NCBI GenBank assembly: GCA_030374765.1
Contig: JARGXX010000117.1
Location: 620,001-684,000, forward strand
DNA from: Agarophyton chilense
Lineage: Eukaryota > Rhodophyta > Florideophyceae > Gracilariales > Gracilariaceae
Direction: 5' to 3'
Length of the DNA stretch: 64,000 nucleotides
The notes below the pieces were generated by a model, which ran no database searches, was not told the origin of the DNA, and was given only the letters and a program-made list of their open reading frames with translations. The position numbers and the translations under genes are program-made. Of this stretch, positions 30,661-39,925 are shown one piece after another (the first letter of the stretch is position 1; every line of letters starts with the position of its first letter).

Positions 30661-32400
30661 CTACTTACTGCCGCTTGAAAATATAGATCTAGGGGAGGTA
30701 AGTTGATCAAAATCTATTGATGTAATCCTAGAAAACAAACCCCCGCTTCTTTGCTTCACTAATAGCTCCGAGTGTTCGTTCATGTGTGACTTGTCTTGTT
30801 GCACGTACTCAAACCCAATCATAAAACCTCTGGGGTCTCGTTGGTGAGGCGGGGGAATGTGAGGTGAATTATCGTCGATTTGTCCATTCAAATAATCCCC
30901 AACACTTACCCCCTCAAGCTTACTGAGATCAAAGTTTTCTAAGACGTCTGACAGTTTTCCATCAGTGCAAACATTTGACACGATTGGGGAGCATCTTTTG
31001 CTGAATATAGCATCCCAGTCAATGTGTTGGAAGAAGGAATGGCGTTTGGCATTCTCGGCCGTCAGTCTTTCCTGAGGATCCTTTTGCAACAAACCTCGAA
31101 GGAGGTCCCGGGCTTCCCGTGAAATCCATGTTGGAACGTGTAAATCTTCGTTTCTAATGCGTTGAAATACGTCTTTGGTTCGATGCGCATCAAACGGAAA
31201 TGAGCCTGTTATAATTCTGTATAGCATCACCCCAAAACTCCACATGTCTGCTTCAAATGAGTATGGTTTGCCTATCAGCATTTCCGGTGACAAGTAGTTT
31301 CTCGTTCCGCATATGCTGGCGGTTCTGAAGGTTTGAGTTTTGCTTCCGTCTTCGATTAACTGCTTAGCTAACCCGTAGTCCCCAATTTTCAAGTGACCAG
31401 TCTCATCTATGAAGATGTTTTCAGGCTTTAGATCTCGATAGACTATCCCCCGTGAATGCAGATGCTCCAAGCCAAGAATAATTTCGCACGCAATTTGCCT
31501 TGCTTGCTCCTCGGTTAGTCTGGGATACTGCTTTAGATGGCTGGAGTGTGCGGCTAGAACATAATCTCTGTCGTCAAATGGTATACCCCTGATCCCTTTT
31601 TGTTTGATGTACGAAGCCAAATCCCCCCCTGGGCAGAACGGTGAGGCGATGAATAAGAAGGCATCGGATTGAAAAGCGAATTCGACATGAAGGAGAAATG
31701 GGTGATTCCCGGCCTTTTCCATGATTAGCCTCTCTGAAGAAACGTGTCGAAAGCCCTTGGCAGTCTTGAAGGTTTGGATTTTGTCAATAACCTTTAAAGC
31801 GTATAACTTGGTATCCTGTGAAGATTGTACCATGAATACTTTTCCACCACCACCCCGTCCAATAATAGATTCAATTCTAAGGTCTGATAGATTTGGCAGT
31901 GGGTATCGTATGACTTTTATCAATCCTTGTCGCCAGGCTTCTAGTTCTTCTTCATTTCGTTTTATGCGAACATGCATTACCTCGTCATCGACTGCTTTGT
32001 TTCTCCCTAAACACACTCGAGAGCTACCATCGTCCCTCTGTTCTATGCAAACATGGTACTGGTGGAGTGGAAAAACGGACATGACGTCAGTAATAGAGAA
32101 CTTCCGAGATTGACCGTCATTCTCCCCCCGAAAGACAACGATCGTCGACCCTCGGAACTCGGCATGGTGTCTCTTTGTGCGCTGAAACCTGGCTGTCTTA
32201 AAATAGGCTTCTCCAGAGGCTATTAAAGCTTGTCCCATAAACAATTTAAGATGTTCATCAGAATTGGCCAGTCCTTTTTTGTTTGGAAGCGAGGCAAAGT
32301 GGGCTGCCAAAGACTCTGGTTTGCGTCTTTTGGATACCATCATTTCTATGGCCCCCGACCTCGTCTCGTATCGATTTCTTAGAAGAGTCCATTCCGGCAT
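30661..32400 (-). CDS. AGC-family protein kinase with N-terminal PH-like domain (copy A)
   Basis: A 579-residue protein. Residues about 65-165 look like a PH domain (YFKTARFQRTKRHHAEFRG..., ending in the W156 helix). The kinase domain follows: glycine loop GRGGGGKV at 181, VAIK-type lysine K203, YRDLKPEN at 321, DYG in place of DFG at 341, activation segment SICGTRNYLSPE at 362. An extra loop of about 35 residues sits after LASYI. The AGC C-tail ends in a hydrophobic motif MIGFEYV (527-533), where Glu replaces the usual phosphorylated Ser/Thr, as in atypical PKC. A further C-terminal block (SGGLFSRITSIDFD) is shared with the neighbouring copy B. The PH-AGC layout is that of Akt-like kinases. 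DYG and SPE are variants; catalytic Lys and Asp are present, so it is probably active. Substrate unknown. Confidence 0.85.
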   Translation of the reverse strand: MPEWTLLRNRYETRSGAIEMMVSKRRKPESLAAHFASLPNKKGLANSDEHLKLFMGQALIASGEAYFKTARFQRTKRHHAEFRGSTIVVFRGENDGQSRKFSITDVMSVFPLHQYHVCIEQRDDGSSRVCLGRNKAVDDEVMHVRIKRNEEELEAWRQGLIKVIRYPLPNLSDLRIESIIGRGGGGKVFMVQSSQDTKLYALKVIDKIQTFKTAKGFRHVSSERLIMEKAGNHPFLLHVEFAFQSDAFLFIASPFCPGGDLASYIKQKGIRGIPFDDRDYVLAAHSSHLKQYPRLTEEQARQIACEIILGLEHLHSRGIVYRDLKPENIFIDETGHLKIGDYGLAKQLIEDGSKTQTFRTASICGTRNYLSPEMLIGKPYSFEADMWSFGVMLYRIITGSFPFDAHRTKDVFQRIRNEDLHVPTWISREARDLLRGLLQKDPQERLTAENAKRHSFFQHIDWDAIFSKRCSPIVSNVCTDGKLSDVLENFDLSKLEGVSVGDYLNGQIDDNSPHIPPPHQRDPRGFMIGFEYVQQDKSHMNEHSELLVKQRSGGLFSRITSIDFDQLTSPRSIFSSGSK

Positions 32401-33612
32401 TTCCGGCGCCTAGCGTGAGTGTTGCAGATGTAAAGTCTGTACAGAGCTTGGGTGGGTTGTTGGCAGTAACCCTACTAGTTCGAATCAAGCGAAGCTAAGT
32501 ACTCTTCACTTTTGAGCCCTCTTGAAAGGTTTTGTTGGCCACAAGGGTGTCGAGTTTGTAGCTTCCTTAGTATCAATTTAGAATGTCAGATGAAATCGGA
32601 CGCATTATGGCCGCACTGAAAGTCAAGAAATGATACATTGCTCATCATGTTTCCAACCTTGGCCTGGATTCAGCTCACAAAAATTCGCCATGGCATTGAA
32701 TATCATCAGGCTATCAACGGCAAACCATGGGTGGATTCAGAGTCAAAAACATATTCACACCCGCTCATGAATTGAACTTCCTAGGGGTTGTGATGGTCGT
32801 GACGGTTGTGACGGATCATGAACATGAGGTACTCTCTAGATTCCAAAATAACCTAGACCTAGCACAAGAACCAATACACTATAGAGGTCTCAAAAGGGAT
32901 ACACGACGTGCTGGACTATCTCAAGAGGTCGTCGCTGTTACGCGGTTGCAACGATATCTCTTGCATTTTCATGTTCCTATCCATTTGTTTCAACATACGG
33001 TGAACCCCTGCAAGCGGTGTGTAAGGGCTCTGTCACCACCGCTTAGTTGTGCCCAATGAATGTTGGCAAAGAGCTGACTCTTTCAGAGACCCTATGGACT
33101 GCAGAGCTTCAGTAGCATATTCCTTTCTGAGCAGGGTAGGAAAGACGAGGTGGGAATTGAACAGACCAGGCGCGCCCTTAGCGTGCGTATTTGAATAATG
33201 GACATGTACTATCCTTGAAACTCACCCGATTCGCGGTCCTTGTATTGGAGCATCAGACACCCTAAGTGCTCTTGTGTCGGGTAATAAACTACGAAACCTT
33301 CCAGGTGAAGAATAAAAAGTACGGGGGGCGTCACAAATATATTGTCAGAAGGGAAACAAAACTCTCGACTACGTTAGGAGTTGTTCTTTCACAGTAACAT
33401 AGGATTTTCTCTCTCTGATATAATACACCTTTTAACAACGAGGAGGCAAAGAAAACGATTAATTCCAACGCGAAGGTTTTACTTCACTCTTTAGCAGTAC
33501 TTATTAGTAGTTAGCCGACATTCCAAGTTCAAGTTTCACTGCAGATGCGGATGCTTTGTAACAAAACACGGCGAAACTTCTCAATCTGGCCTCATATCAC
33601 CCAAACTAGAGC
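32401..33612. other. Intergenic region between the two kinase genes
   Basis: About 1.2 kb without a supported gene; it contains the promoter of copy A and the 3' end of copy B. Short frames here show no recognisable protein. Confidence 0.45.
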
Positions 33613-35337
33613 TTATAACAGGGAGATCCTACTCTGTTTTCGATTCAGGCCCGGAATTGTTTGACTCGGATCAACATCGATGGATGCAATTTTTGAAAAC
33701 AAACTTCCTGACTTTGAAGATATGGAAAGGGGAGAGGCGACATTTTCGAACGGGGTACTCACGTATTCGAAGCCAATCAAAACATTCTCCAGAGCTACAA
33801 ATTGAGTTACATTCTGCGCAATCACCTTGTTAGCCTCAGGTGTGAATTCCCCAACAGTTTCGTCTTCGACATGTCGAAGATCAAAATTGTGCAACGCATC
33901 TAAAGGGGTCGCGCCGGTATGTATATCAGGAATACAAGCTTCGTAGTGGAGATTCAGAACATCATTCCAATTTATATCCCGAAAGAACGCATGTTTCTTC
34001 ACGGTATTCACAGAAAGTCTTTCAGATGGATTTTTGTTCAAGAGACCGGCCAAAAGATGTTGAGCTTCAGGCGACAACCACGGTGGTATGTGCACCTTGT
34101 CATACTTGATCCTTTCAAATAGATCTTTTGCCCTTGATGCTTTGTAAGGGTACTCGCCAGTCATAATCCTGTATAACAATATCCCGAGGCACCATAAATC
34201 AATTTCAAAGGAGTACGATTTCCCCATCAACATCTCCGGAGCCACATAAGTGCGAGTCCCGCAAATGGTATTTGTTCTCAAACTTCCATCAGGAGATTCT
34301 TTATGATCAAGGTATTTTGCCAAACCTAAATCTCCAATGCGAATATGTCCAGATCTGTCGATGAACACGTTCTCCAACTTAAGATCTCTGTACACAATAT
34401 CAAACATGTGAAGATGTTCAAGGCCTAATATGACTTCAGCGGCGATTAAACGAGCTTGCCATTCTGGAAGATGGGATGGGGATATATGGAACGTTTCAGT
34501 ACCAATAATGATCCTTGACGGTTGACAGGATTGGTCAAACTTAGCTCGCATGTATGATGCCAAGTCGCCCCCTGCACAAAATGGGGTGGCCATGTACAGG
34601 CAGGTATTGGTTTGAAAGGCAAAGCACAGCGGTATTACAAAAGGATGGGGCGCGACTGACGACATAATCTGACGTTCGGCGGCGACATGAGTGAACGCAG
34701 AAACCGATTTCATTATTTCTGACTTCTGAATGACCTTGAGTGCATAAAACTCTTCATCATGCGAAGATTGAACCATGAGAACCTTCGAACTAAACCCGGA
34801 ACCGATAATTGCCTGCACACTAAGGCTTGGAATCGTTGGTAGAGGATGCAAATTGATAACGGCGAGTGCTTGCGTCCATGTTTTCGCCTGGTCTTCAGAA
34901 AGCAATGTAATATACAATAAACACTTCTGCATTGAAGCAGGCTGTCGAGGCATGATGTATATTCGAGAACAGTAATCCACCTTGCGCGTCAAGTGAAACT
35001 TATATTTGTGAACAGGAAGAACAGCAATAATATCATCTAGTCCCGCGTCTTGAGCTTTTGCACGGGCTACACCCCGATAGACTACAATCGTGAAGCTTCT
35101 CAATTCGGCATGGTAGACTCTTGAGCGATGAAGAGTAGAGGGCTTGTAAAACAGCTGGCCTTCAGCGCGGAGTGGCAGCTTTTTAAATAGATACAGATGA
35201 TTGAGGTGTGGATTAATTCTGAATGGTGTTGTGTTCGTGCTCGGGACGGGCGCACTCGGTTCGAACGGAAGTGGTGCGTTTCGTTGGAGTGGGTTTCGGA
35301 GGAACATGCGCCCACGCATTGCACAGGCGTCTGCCAA
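33613..35337 (-). CDS. AGC-family protein kinase with N-terminal PH-like domain (copy B)
   Basis: A 574-residue tandem paralogue of the kinase at 30661, same strand and same layout: PH-like domain about 55-160 (QLFYKPSTLHRSRVYHAELR), kinase domain about 170-455, AGC C-tail. Glycine loop GSGFSSKV, lysine K201, YRDLKLEN at 316, DLG at 336 (as in GRK-type AGC kinases), activation segment TICGTRTYVAPE. The hydrophobic motif LIGFEYV (520-526) again has Glu at the phosphosite, and the tail SGSLFSKIASIDVD matches copy A. A long insertion follows ASYMRA in the same place as in copy A. The pair is clearly diverged throughout, so the duplication is not recent. Likely active; upstream signal (lipid or protein) unknown. 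Confidence 0.85.
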   Translation of the reverse strand: MADACAMRGRMFLRNPLQRNAPLPFEPSAPVPSTNTTPFRINPHLNHLYLFKKLPLRAEGQLFYKPSTLHRSRVYHAELRSFTIVVYRGVARAKAQDAGLDDIIAVLPVHKYKFHLTRKVDYCSRIYIMPRQPASMQKCLLYITLLSEDQAKTWTQALAVINLHPLPTIPSLSVQAIIGSGFSSKVLMVQSSHDEEFYALKVIQKSEIMKSVSAFTHVAAERQIMSSVAPHPFVIPLCFAFQTNTCLYMATPFCAGGDLASYMRAKFDQSCQPSRIIIGTETFHISPSHLPEWQARLIAAEVILGLEHLHMFDIVYRDLKLENVFIDRSGHIRIGDLGLAKYLDHKESPDGSLRTNTICGTRTYVAPEMLMGKSYSFEIDLWCLGILLYRIMTGEYPYKASRAKDLFERIKYDKVHIPPWLSPEAQHLLAGLLNKNPSERLSVNTVKKHAFFRDINWNDVLNLHYEACIPDIHTGATPLDALHNFDLRHVEDETVGEFTPEANKVIAQNVTQFVALENVLIGFEYVSTPFENVASPLSISSKSGSLFSKIASIDVDPSQTIPGLNRKQSRISLL

Positions 35338-36138
35338 ATCGCAGTGTGAACGTGGGAATCTGAGGTGGGATGTATATGTATGTTGGAGGCGAACGAGATG
35401 ACATGAACAGGCAATGTTGGCTGGAAATTGAAACGAGAGGTGCGTTTAAGTAGCTGCTCAAAGAAACAGGCAGTTGATTCTGTGTGACATAAGCAGTGTC
35501 AAAAAAGGTTTTCTCTATGTAACCGCCGTGATGTTGGTCATAAGTGTCTGACGGAGAATTGACGGATTCTGTACAGGAAATGTTGATTCCCGTTCGGGGC
35601 GCTCGGAAGGCAGATTCAACTTGTTGATCGTGACGGCACGAGCGTCCATCATGACGTCAGTCTGAGGAAGAGCTCGTGGAATTTCGGTCACGGAAGGATG
35701 TCAACTATGTGGGTGTCGAACGAGAATTGCTGAATCTGCCTTGCCCACAAGTATCTCGCAGTGATAGCATTGTGGTGGTGGACTTGGACGCGTTCGAGTG
35801 ATGCTGGTGCTGCCCACTCAAAATTTTGTAAGTTGTTACATTTTAGAGTCCAAATACCCCGTGGAATTTATCTCCTGGTTCAGTATTCCTGGTCTTGTAT
35901 GAAGGGTAGATACATGGGAACCGTAGGTGCATACCATTAGATTCGGTACGAAGAGAAGGATATAGACGTCTTGTGTCACTTGATCCGCAACCTCTCTCTC
36001 GTCACATTGTTCATGAGGTACGTAGGTTACGTAGATAAAAGCTCCAACTGTGTCCTTGCAAACTAACGGGTGAGATTAGTACGCACACCCGTATCGCTTC
36101 CGTTTGCTATACATTTGCGGATCAAGTCGCGAAACGCA
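35338..36138. other. Divergent promoter region, kinase B and nucleoporin
   Basis: Lies between the start of kinase B and the preferred start of the nucleoporin. No coding evidence and no strong motif seen. Confidence 0.5.
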
Positions 36139-38307
36139 ATGGCTTTCTCGTCCACTGGCGGTGGATTTGGTTTCGGCTCTAGTACATCTAGTGGGTTCGG
36201 ATTCTCTCAATCAAACCTATTCGGGTCTTCCTCAAACGCTTCATCTGGGGGATTGTTCGGGGCTTCAGCATCTTCTCCATCTCTATTTGGATCGGGTGCA
36301 GCGCCGCCTACTTTTGGAACGCCCGGTTCATCTTCATTATTCAGTTCTGGAGCAGCTGCGCCCATGTTTGGAACTCCGACCAACGCAACACAGGGAAATC
36401 CATCTACGACGTCCTTGTTTGGCTCCGCTGTTTCTACGCCGTTCTTAGCTTCCGCGAGTACTGCATCGGCCTTCGGCACCCCTTCTACTGCCGCGCAATC
36501 ATCGGCTGCGTCGTTGTTTGCAGGTGGCGCCGCCCCCGGGTTCTCTTCGTTCGGCAGCGCATCTACTTCAACCTTCGCTCAATCATCTGCCTCTATATTT
36601 GACACATCTACAACACCTTCGCAATCCCTTTTCTCTACGCCAGCTTCATCGGGGTCACTGTTTGGAGCGTCTTCTACACCTGCGTCCGCATCAGCCCAAG
36701 AGCCTAGCTCAGGCTTTCCGTCATCTATTGGTTCTAACTCAGCGGCATCGTTTGCATTCCAAGCCCCAAGTTCAAATATATTTTCAACACCAACTGCCGA
36801 AACACAAAGTACACCGGCCCAAAATGCTACAACCTCAACATTTCTATTTGCTACAGCTTCACAACCAAGTGCACAACAACAACAACATCAACAACATCAA
36901 CAACATCAACAACAACCGTTGTCTACGGGATTAAACCTTTCGTCAACTGCCCCGGCATCCGCTGCCCAACCTTCTGGGTTCAGCTTTTCGGTTCCCGACA
37001 GTAAGGCAAACCTTACAACGTTTCCAACAGCAGCACCGCAACTGACATCGACGGCAGCTTCCACCGCCGCTCAGGTTGCATCCTTTGGCTTTCCAAGCAC
37101 CGCAACGCCATCTACCACCCAGGCCGCATCCTCTGGCTTTGCATTTGGGGCGGCCCATTCTGCCGCTTCCCCTCCATCTTTATTTTCTACCCCGGCTTCC
37201 TCAGCCGCCGTATCCGCGACAGGAGCGACACCCTCGTTGCCTTCAAGTGCTAGTAGTGCTCCTTCTGCAGGAGTCAGCTTTTCAACTGCATCTGCCGGCG
37301 TTTCTGCAACTGCGTCTGATACGGCGGCATCTGCCAAGGCCGGCGGCTTTTCCCTTGTTGCAAGCGCCGCGTCGTCGTCGGCAGGAAGAACAGGTGCAAC
37401 CCCTGCAACCTCATCTAGTATCTTTGACAAGCCAAGCACAGCGCCATCACTATTCTCTGCATCTGCGGCAGGACTTTCTTCTTCTAGTGCACAAGCTTCA
37501 GCGTCAACAGCTATAGGAGCCTCATCTCAGGCCCACGGTACATCGTCATCTGCAGGTATTCTTACTTTGACTACGAAATCTACTGGAGCGCCTTTTGGAC
37601 AATCCTCGCAAGCCATAGCCACTTCACAAAAGAGTGAGCCCCTAAGTGTACCATCAGACATCAAGGAACTCAGCTTAGACGAGGTTGTGAACAAATGGAC
37701 AGAAGAGGTCGCTGATCTTTCAGAGCAGTTCCAACGTGGGGCCGCATTGGTTTCCAAATGGGATAGAACTATAGTAGCAAATGAAGACAAAATCGTGTCG
37801 CTTCACAAAGATGCCCAATCGCTGCAAATAGCCCACAAGGAGTTGTCAAACAATCTTGACGTAATTCTGTCTCAACAAACAGAACTGCACTCTTTACTAG
37901 ATGCTCTTGAGTCAGACGTAGAACGCAAGATTGGTAACACAACTTTGAAGACAGAATCTAGATCTTCTTATTCTACCACACCGAGGCTTTATGGAGACGT
38001 TGAGCGAGAATCCATGCACCGTCTTTCGCTTGAGATCATGGAAGAATTGGATGCTATGGCCTTAACGTTGAGAGATCTGGTATTAGAGCTGAACAAGGGT
38101 CGCAGTCCAGCCCGTGGAGATGGAGTAGCTGGTGATACAGTTTCTCAGATTGTATCTGTCCTTAACGCACATCTTGACTCTTTGCAGTACCTGGATGAGA
38201 GCTCCAGCTCTTTACAAAAGCGTTTGGCGGACGTTTCCCGAGCTTGTGAAGTTGTTTCTCGAGAATCAGATCGGATGTACGTAAGAAGACCAAGGGCAAT
38301 GCAGTAG
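36139..38307 (+). CDS. FG-nucleoporin of the Nup62/Nsp1 family
   Basis: About 722 residues from the preferred start MAFSSTGGGFGFGSS; the frame extends 23 residues further upstream to 36070 but that part is unlike a nucleoporin. The first 500 residues are a Ser/Ala/Thr/Pro-rich FG region with repeated LFG, FGF, FGS and SLF units, the unfolded part that forms the permeability barrier of the nuclear pore. It contains a QQQQHQQHQQHQQQ stretch from a trinucleotide-like repeat near 36880-36920. From about residue 515 (LSLDEVVNKWTEEV) the protein is a heptad-rich coiled coil typical of the Nsp1_C domain, which assembles with Nup54/Nup58-type partners in the central channel and also with Nup82/88. 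Single exon, complete. Confidence 0.92.
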   Translation: MAFSSTGGGFGFGSSTSSGFGFSQSNLFGSSSNASSGGLFGASASSPSLFGSGAAPPTFGTPGSSSLFSSGAAAPMFGTPTNATQGNPSTTSLFGSAVSTPFLASASTASAFGTPSTAAQSSAASLFAGGAAPGFSSFGSASTSTFAQSSASIFDTSTTPSQSLFSTPASSGSLFGASSTPASASAQEPSSGFPSSIGSNSAASFAFQAPSSNIFSTPTAETQSTPAQNATTSTFLFATASQPSAQQQQHQQHQQHQQQPLSTGLNLSSTAPASAAQPSGFSFSVPDSKANLTTFPTAAPQLTSTAASTAAQVASFGFPSTATPSTTQAASSGFAFGAAHSAASPPSLFSTPASSAAVSATGATPSLPSSASSAPSAGVSFSTASAGVSATASDTAASAKAGGFSLVASAASSSAGRTGATPATSSSIFDKPSTAPSLFSASAAGLSSSSAQASASTAIGASSQAHGTSSSAGILTLTTKSTGAPFGQSSQAIATSQKSEPLSVPSDIKELSLDEVVNKWTEEVADLSEQFQRGAALVSKWDRTIVANEDKIVSLHKDAQSLQIAHKELSNNLDVILSQQTELHSLLDALESDVERKIGNTTLKTESRSSYSTTPRLYGDVERESMHRLSLEIMEELDAMALTLRDLVLELNKGRSPARGDGVAGDTVSQIVSVLNAHLDSLQYLDESSSSLQKRLADVSRACEVVSRESDRMYVRRPRAMQ

Positions 38308-38365
38308 GTTTAGGCCAAAGCAACCAAGAAAAATGTGCTCGAACATTTCCGTTTTGATTTAACTT

Positions 38366-39259
38366 TTAAGTGAGATCATCTTCATCAGCCTTGATGTTGT
38401 TCTTGATTTTCAACAGGATTGTGGTTTTCCACTCATCCAATTTGCTCATCGAGTCGTACTCGTACACGGTGTTGGTAAACAATTCGACGTCCCCCTCGTC
38501 AACAGCTTTAACTATAGAATCCAGGAGCTTACCTTCTCGCGATGTTGTGAAACTAGGGTCCATGGAGTCGTATTTCTCAAGAGATCTTTGAGCTCCAATA
38601 ACGTCAGCCAAACAAAGACGACACAAACCAGCTCTCAAGAGATGTTCCCTGGCTCCATACTTCAATAGGTTGCTACTGAGAGCGTTTTCAGCAATAGATT
38701 CATATAAATCGGCAGCGTCAGCAAACTTTCCTTCGAGAGCATTCAAGCTTGCGACTTTGACCCTCATGGAATTGGCGTTCGACTTGGCGTCGTCCATGTC
38801 ATAGAAGTCTGCCGCAGCGTTGTAAGCATCAAGTGCACCAGCGTTGTTGCTTTCTGCTTCAAGGATCTCAGCAACTTCTTTCTTCAATCGTGCACACTGC
38901 TGAAACCGCGCTGCGTCTGAATATAGGATGATGGCATTTTCGTAAGCAGCAATTGCCTTTCTCATGTCTGAATTCTTGTAGGCCTTCCCAGCATCTGAAT
39001 ACTTTGAAGCTGCTTCGTATTCCATGTCGGATATTTTGGCATAGGATTCTGCTGCCTTTTCCAGTGCATTGCCTGCTTTTGACCATGCCTTGGCAAGTTT
39101 GAAGCAGTTCGCTGCTTTCACGAATGTTTCAGCTGCCTCTTCTTTGTTTGCAGACGACATACCCATCAGAGACTTGAAGAAACCACCCCGTGTAGCCATT
39201 TTTTTCTCTGCTTCAACCAACAGATTCTCGCCTTCATCTTCCTTTCTTGATGCATTCAT
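38366..39259 (-). CDS. Alpha-SNAP (Sec17-type SNARE disassembly adaptor)
   Basis: A 297-residue protein, the usual length for alpha-SNAP. It is all-helical TPR-like, with conserved blocks GFFKSLMG, ETFVKAANCFKLAKAW, AGNALEKAAESY, AIAAYENAIILYSDAARFQQCAR, EVAEILE and LCRLCLADVIGAQRSLEKY, and an acidic C-terminal end that in the family stimulates NSF ATPase. It binds SNARE bundles and recruits NSF so that the complexes are taken apart after membrane fusion; cytosolic, peripheral on membranes. It is convergent with the nucleoporin gene with only about 60 bp between stop codons, and divergent from topoisomerase III. Start at 39259 gives the canonical N-terminus. Confidence 0.95.
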   Translation of the reverse strand: MNASRKEDEGENLLVEAEKKMATRGGFFKSLMGMSSANKEEAAETFVKAANCFKLAKAWSKAGNALEKAAESYAKISDMEYEAASKYSDAGKAYKNSDMRKAIAAYENAIILYSDAARFQQCARLKKEVAEILEAESNNAGALDAYNAAADFYDMDDAKSNANSMRVKVASLNALEGKFADAADLYESIAENALSSNLLKYGAREHLLRAGLCRLCLADVIGAQRSLEKYDSMDPSFTTSREGKLLDSIVKAVDEGDVELFTNTVYEYDSMSKLDEWKTTILLKIKNNIKADEDDLT

Positions 39260-39925
39260 TGGGTTCTATGGAAGGAGGGAACAAATTTTTCGTTTTTCGA
39301 GTGGTGTCGAGCGGGACTGTCTGTTAATGTTTATGATTCCACGTCCAGAGAACCCTTCCAACTTAAAGATTGTAAAGGCTCGGGCCGAGCGCTGCTGACT
39401 TGAGTTGAGAACACTCGAGAAATCACCGTCTGCAAGAGATGCGAAGTGGGGATTGAAATAATAGCACCGTTCTTTTGCTAAGCGACCACAGTCTTGCGCT
39501 ACGATACTCTAGCTAGCTGGGGTAGGTAATTTCGCAGTCGGAAGAATGGGGCTGGTGTTGATAGAAACCGATTCGTTGGCACAGCCACACCAATGCACAG
39601 CAATGCCAAGGGCTGTTCACGTGCAGCCATGCCGTATAATAAGTTCATTTCTTTAGAAGAGGGGTAGTGTATTGACAAATCTGACCCAAGAATACAGTTT
39701 TCAATTGCTTTCAATTGTTTGCAATTGCTAGCAATTTCTAGCAATCCCATTCCCTGCCAGACTGGCATGCCGAGCTTTCTACTAAGTACTCTCCTCGCTC
39801 TGTGTTGCTTTGGCTCGCGACCTCGCCAGTGAACTCCTTGATAAAAGCATCAAGCGCTCCTTGTCAACGACGACAACTACTTTCTGCATCCGGAAACATG
39901 TGTTCCTTATGCAAAACGAACATTA
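39260..39925. other. Divergent promoter region, alpha-SNAP and topoisomerase III
   Basis: No gene. Contains a 10-bp-period tandem repeat at 39702-39745, described separately. Confidence 0.5.
39702..39745. repeat. 10-bp tandem repeat in divergent promoter
   Basis: Four and a half imperfect units: CAATTGCTTT, CAATTGTTTG, CAATTGCTAG, CAATTTCTAG, CAAT. The period equals one DNA helical turn, so a protein bound to each unit would face the same side. It lies about 180 bp upstream of the topoisomerase III start. Confidence 0.75.

Noticed and set aside
36070-36138. Upstream extension of the nucleoporin
   Set aside because: The 23 residues are unlike the FG region; MAFSSTGG at 36139 is the natural start.
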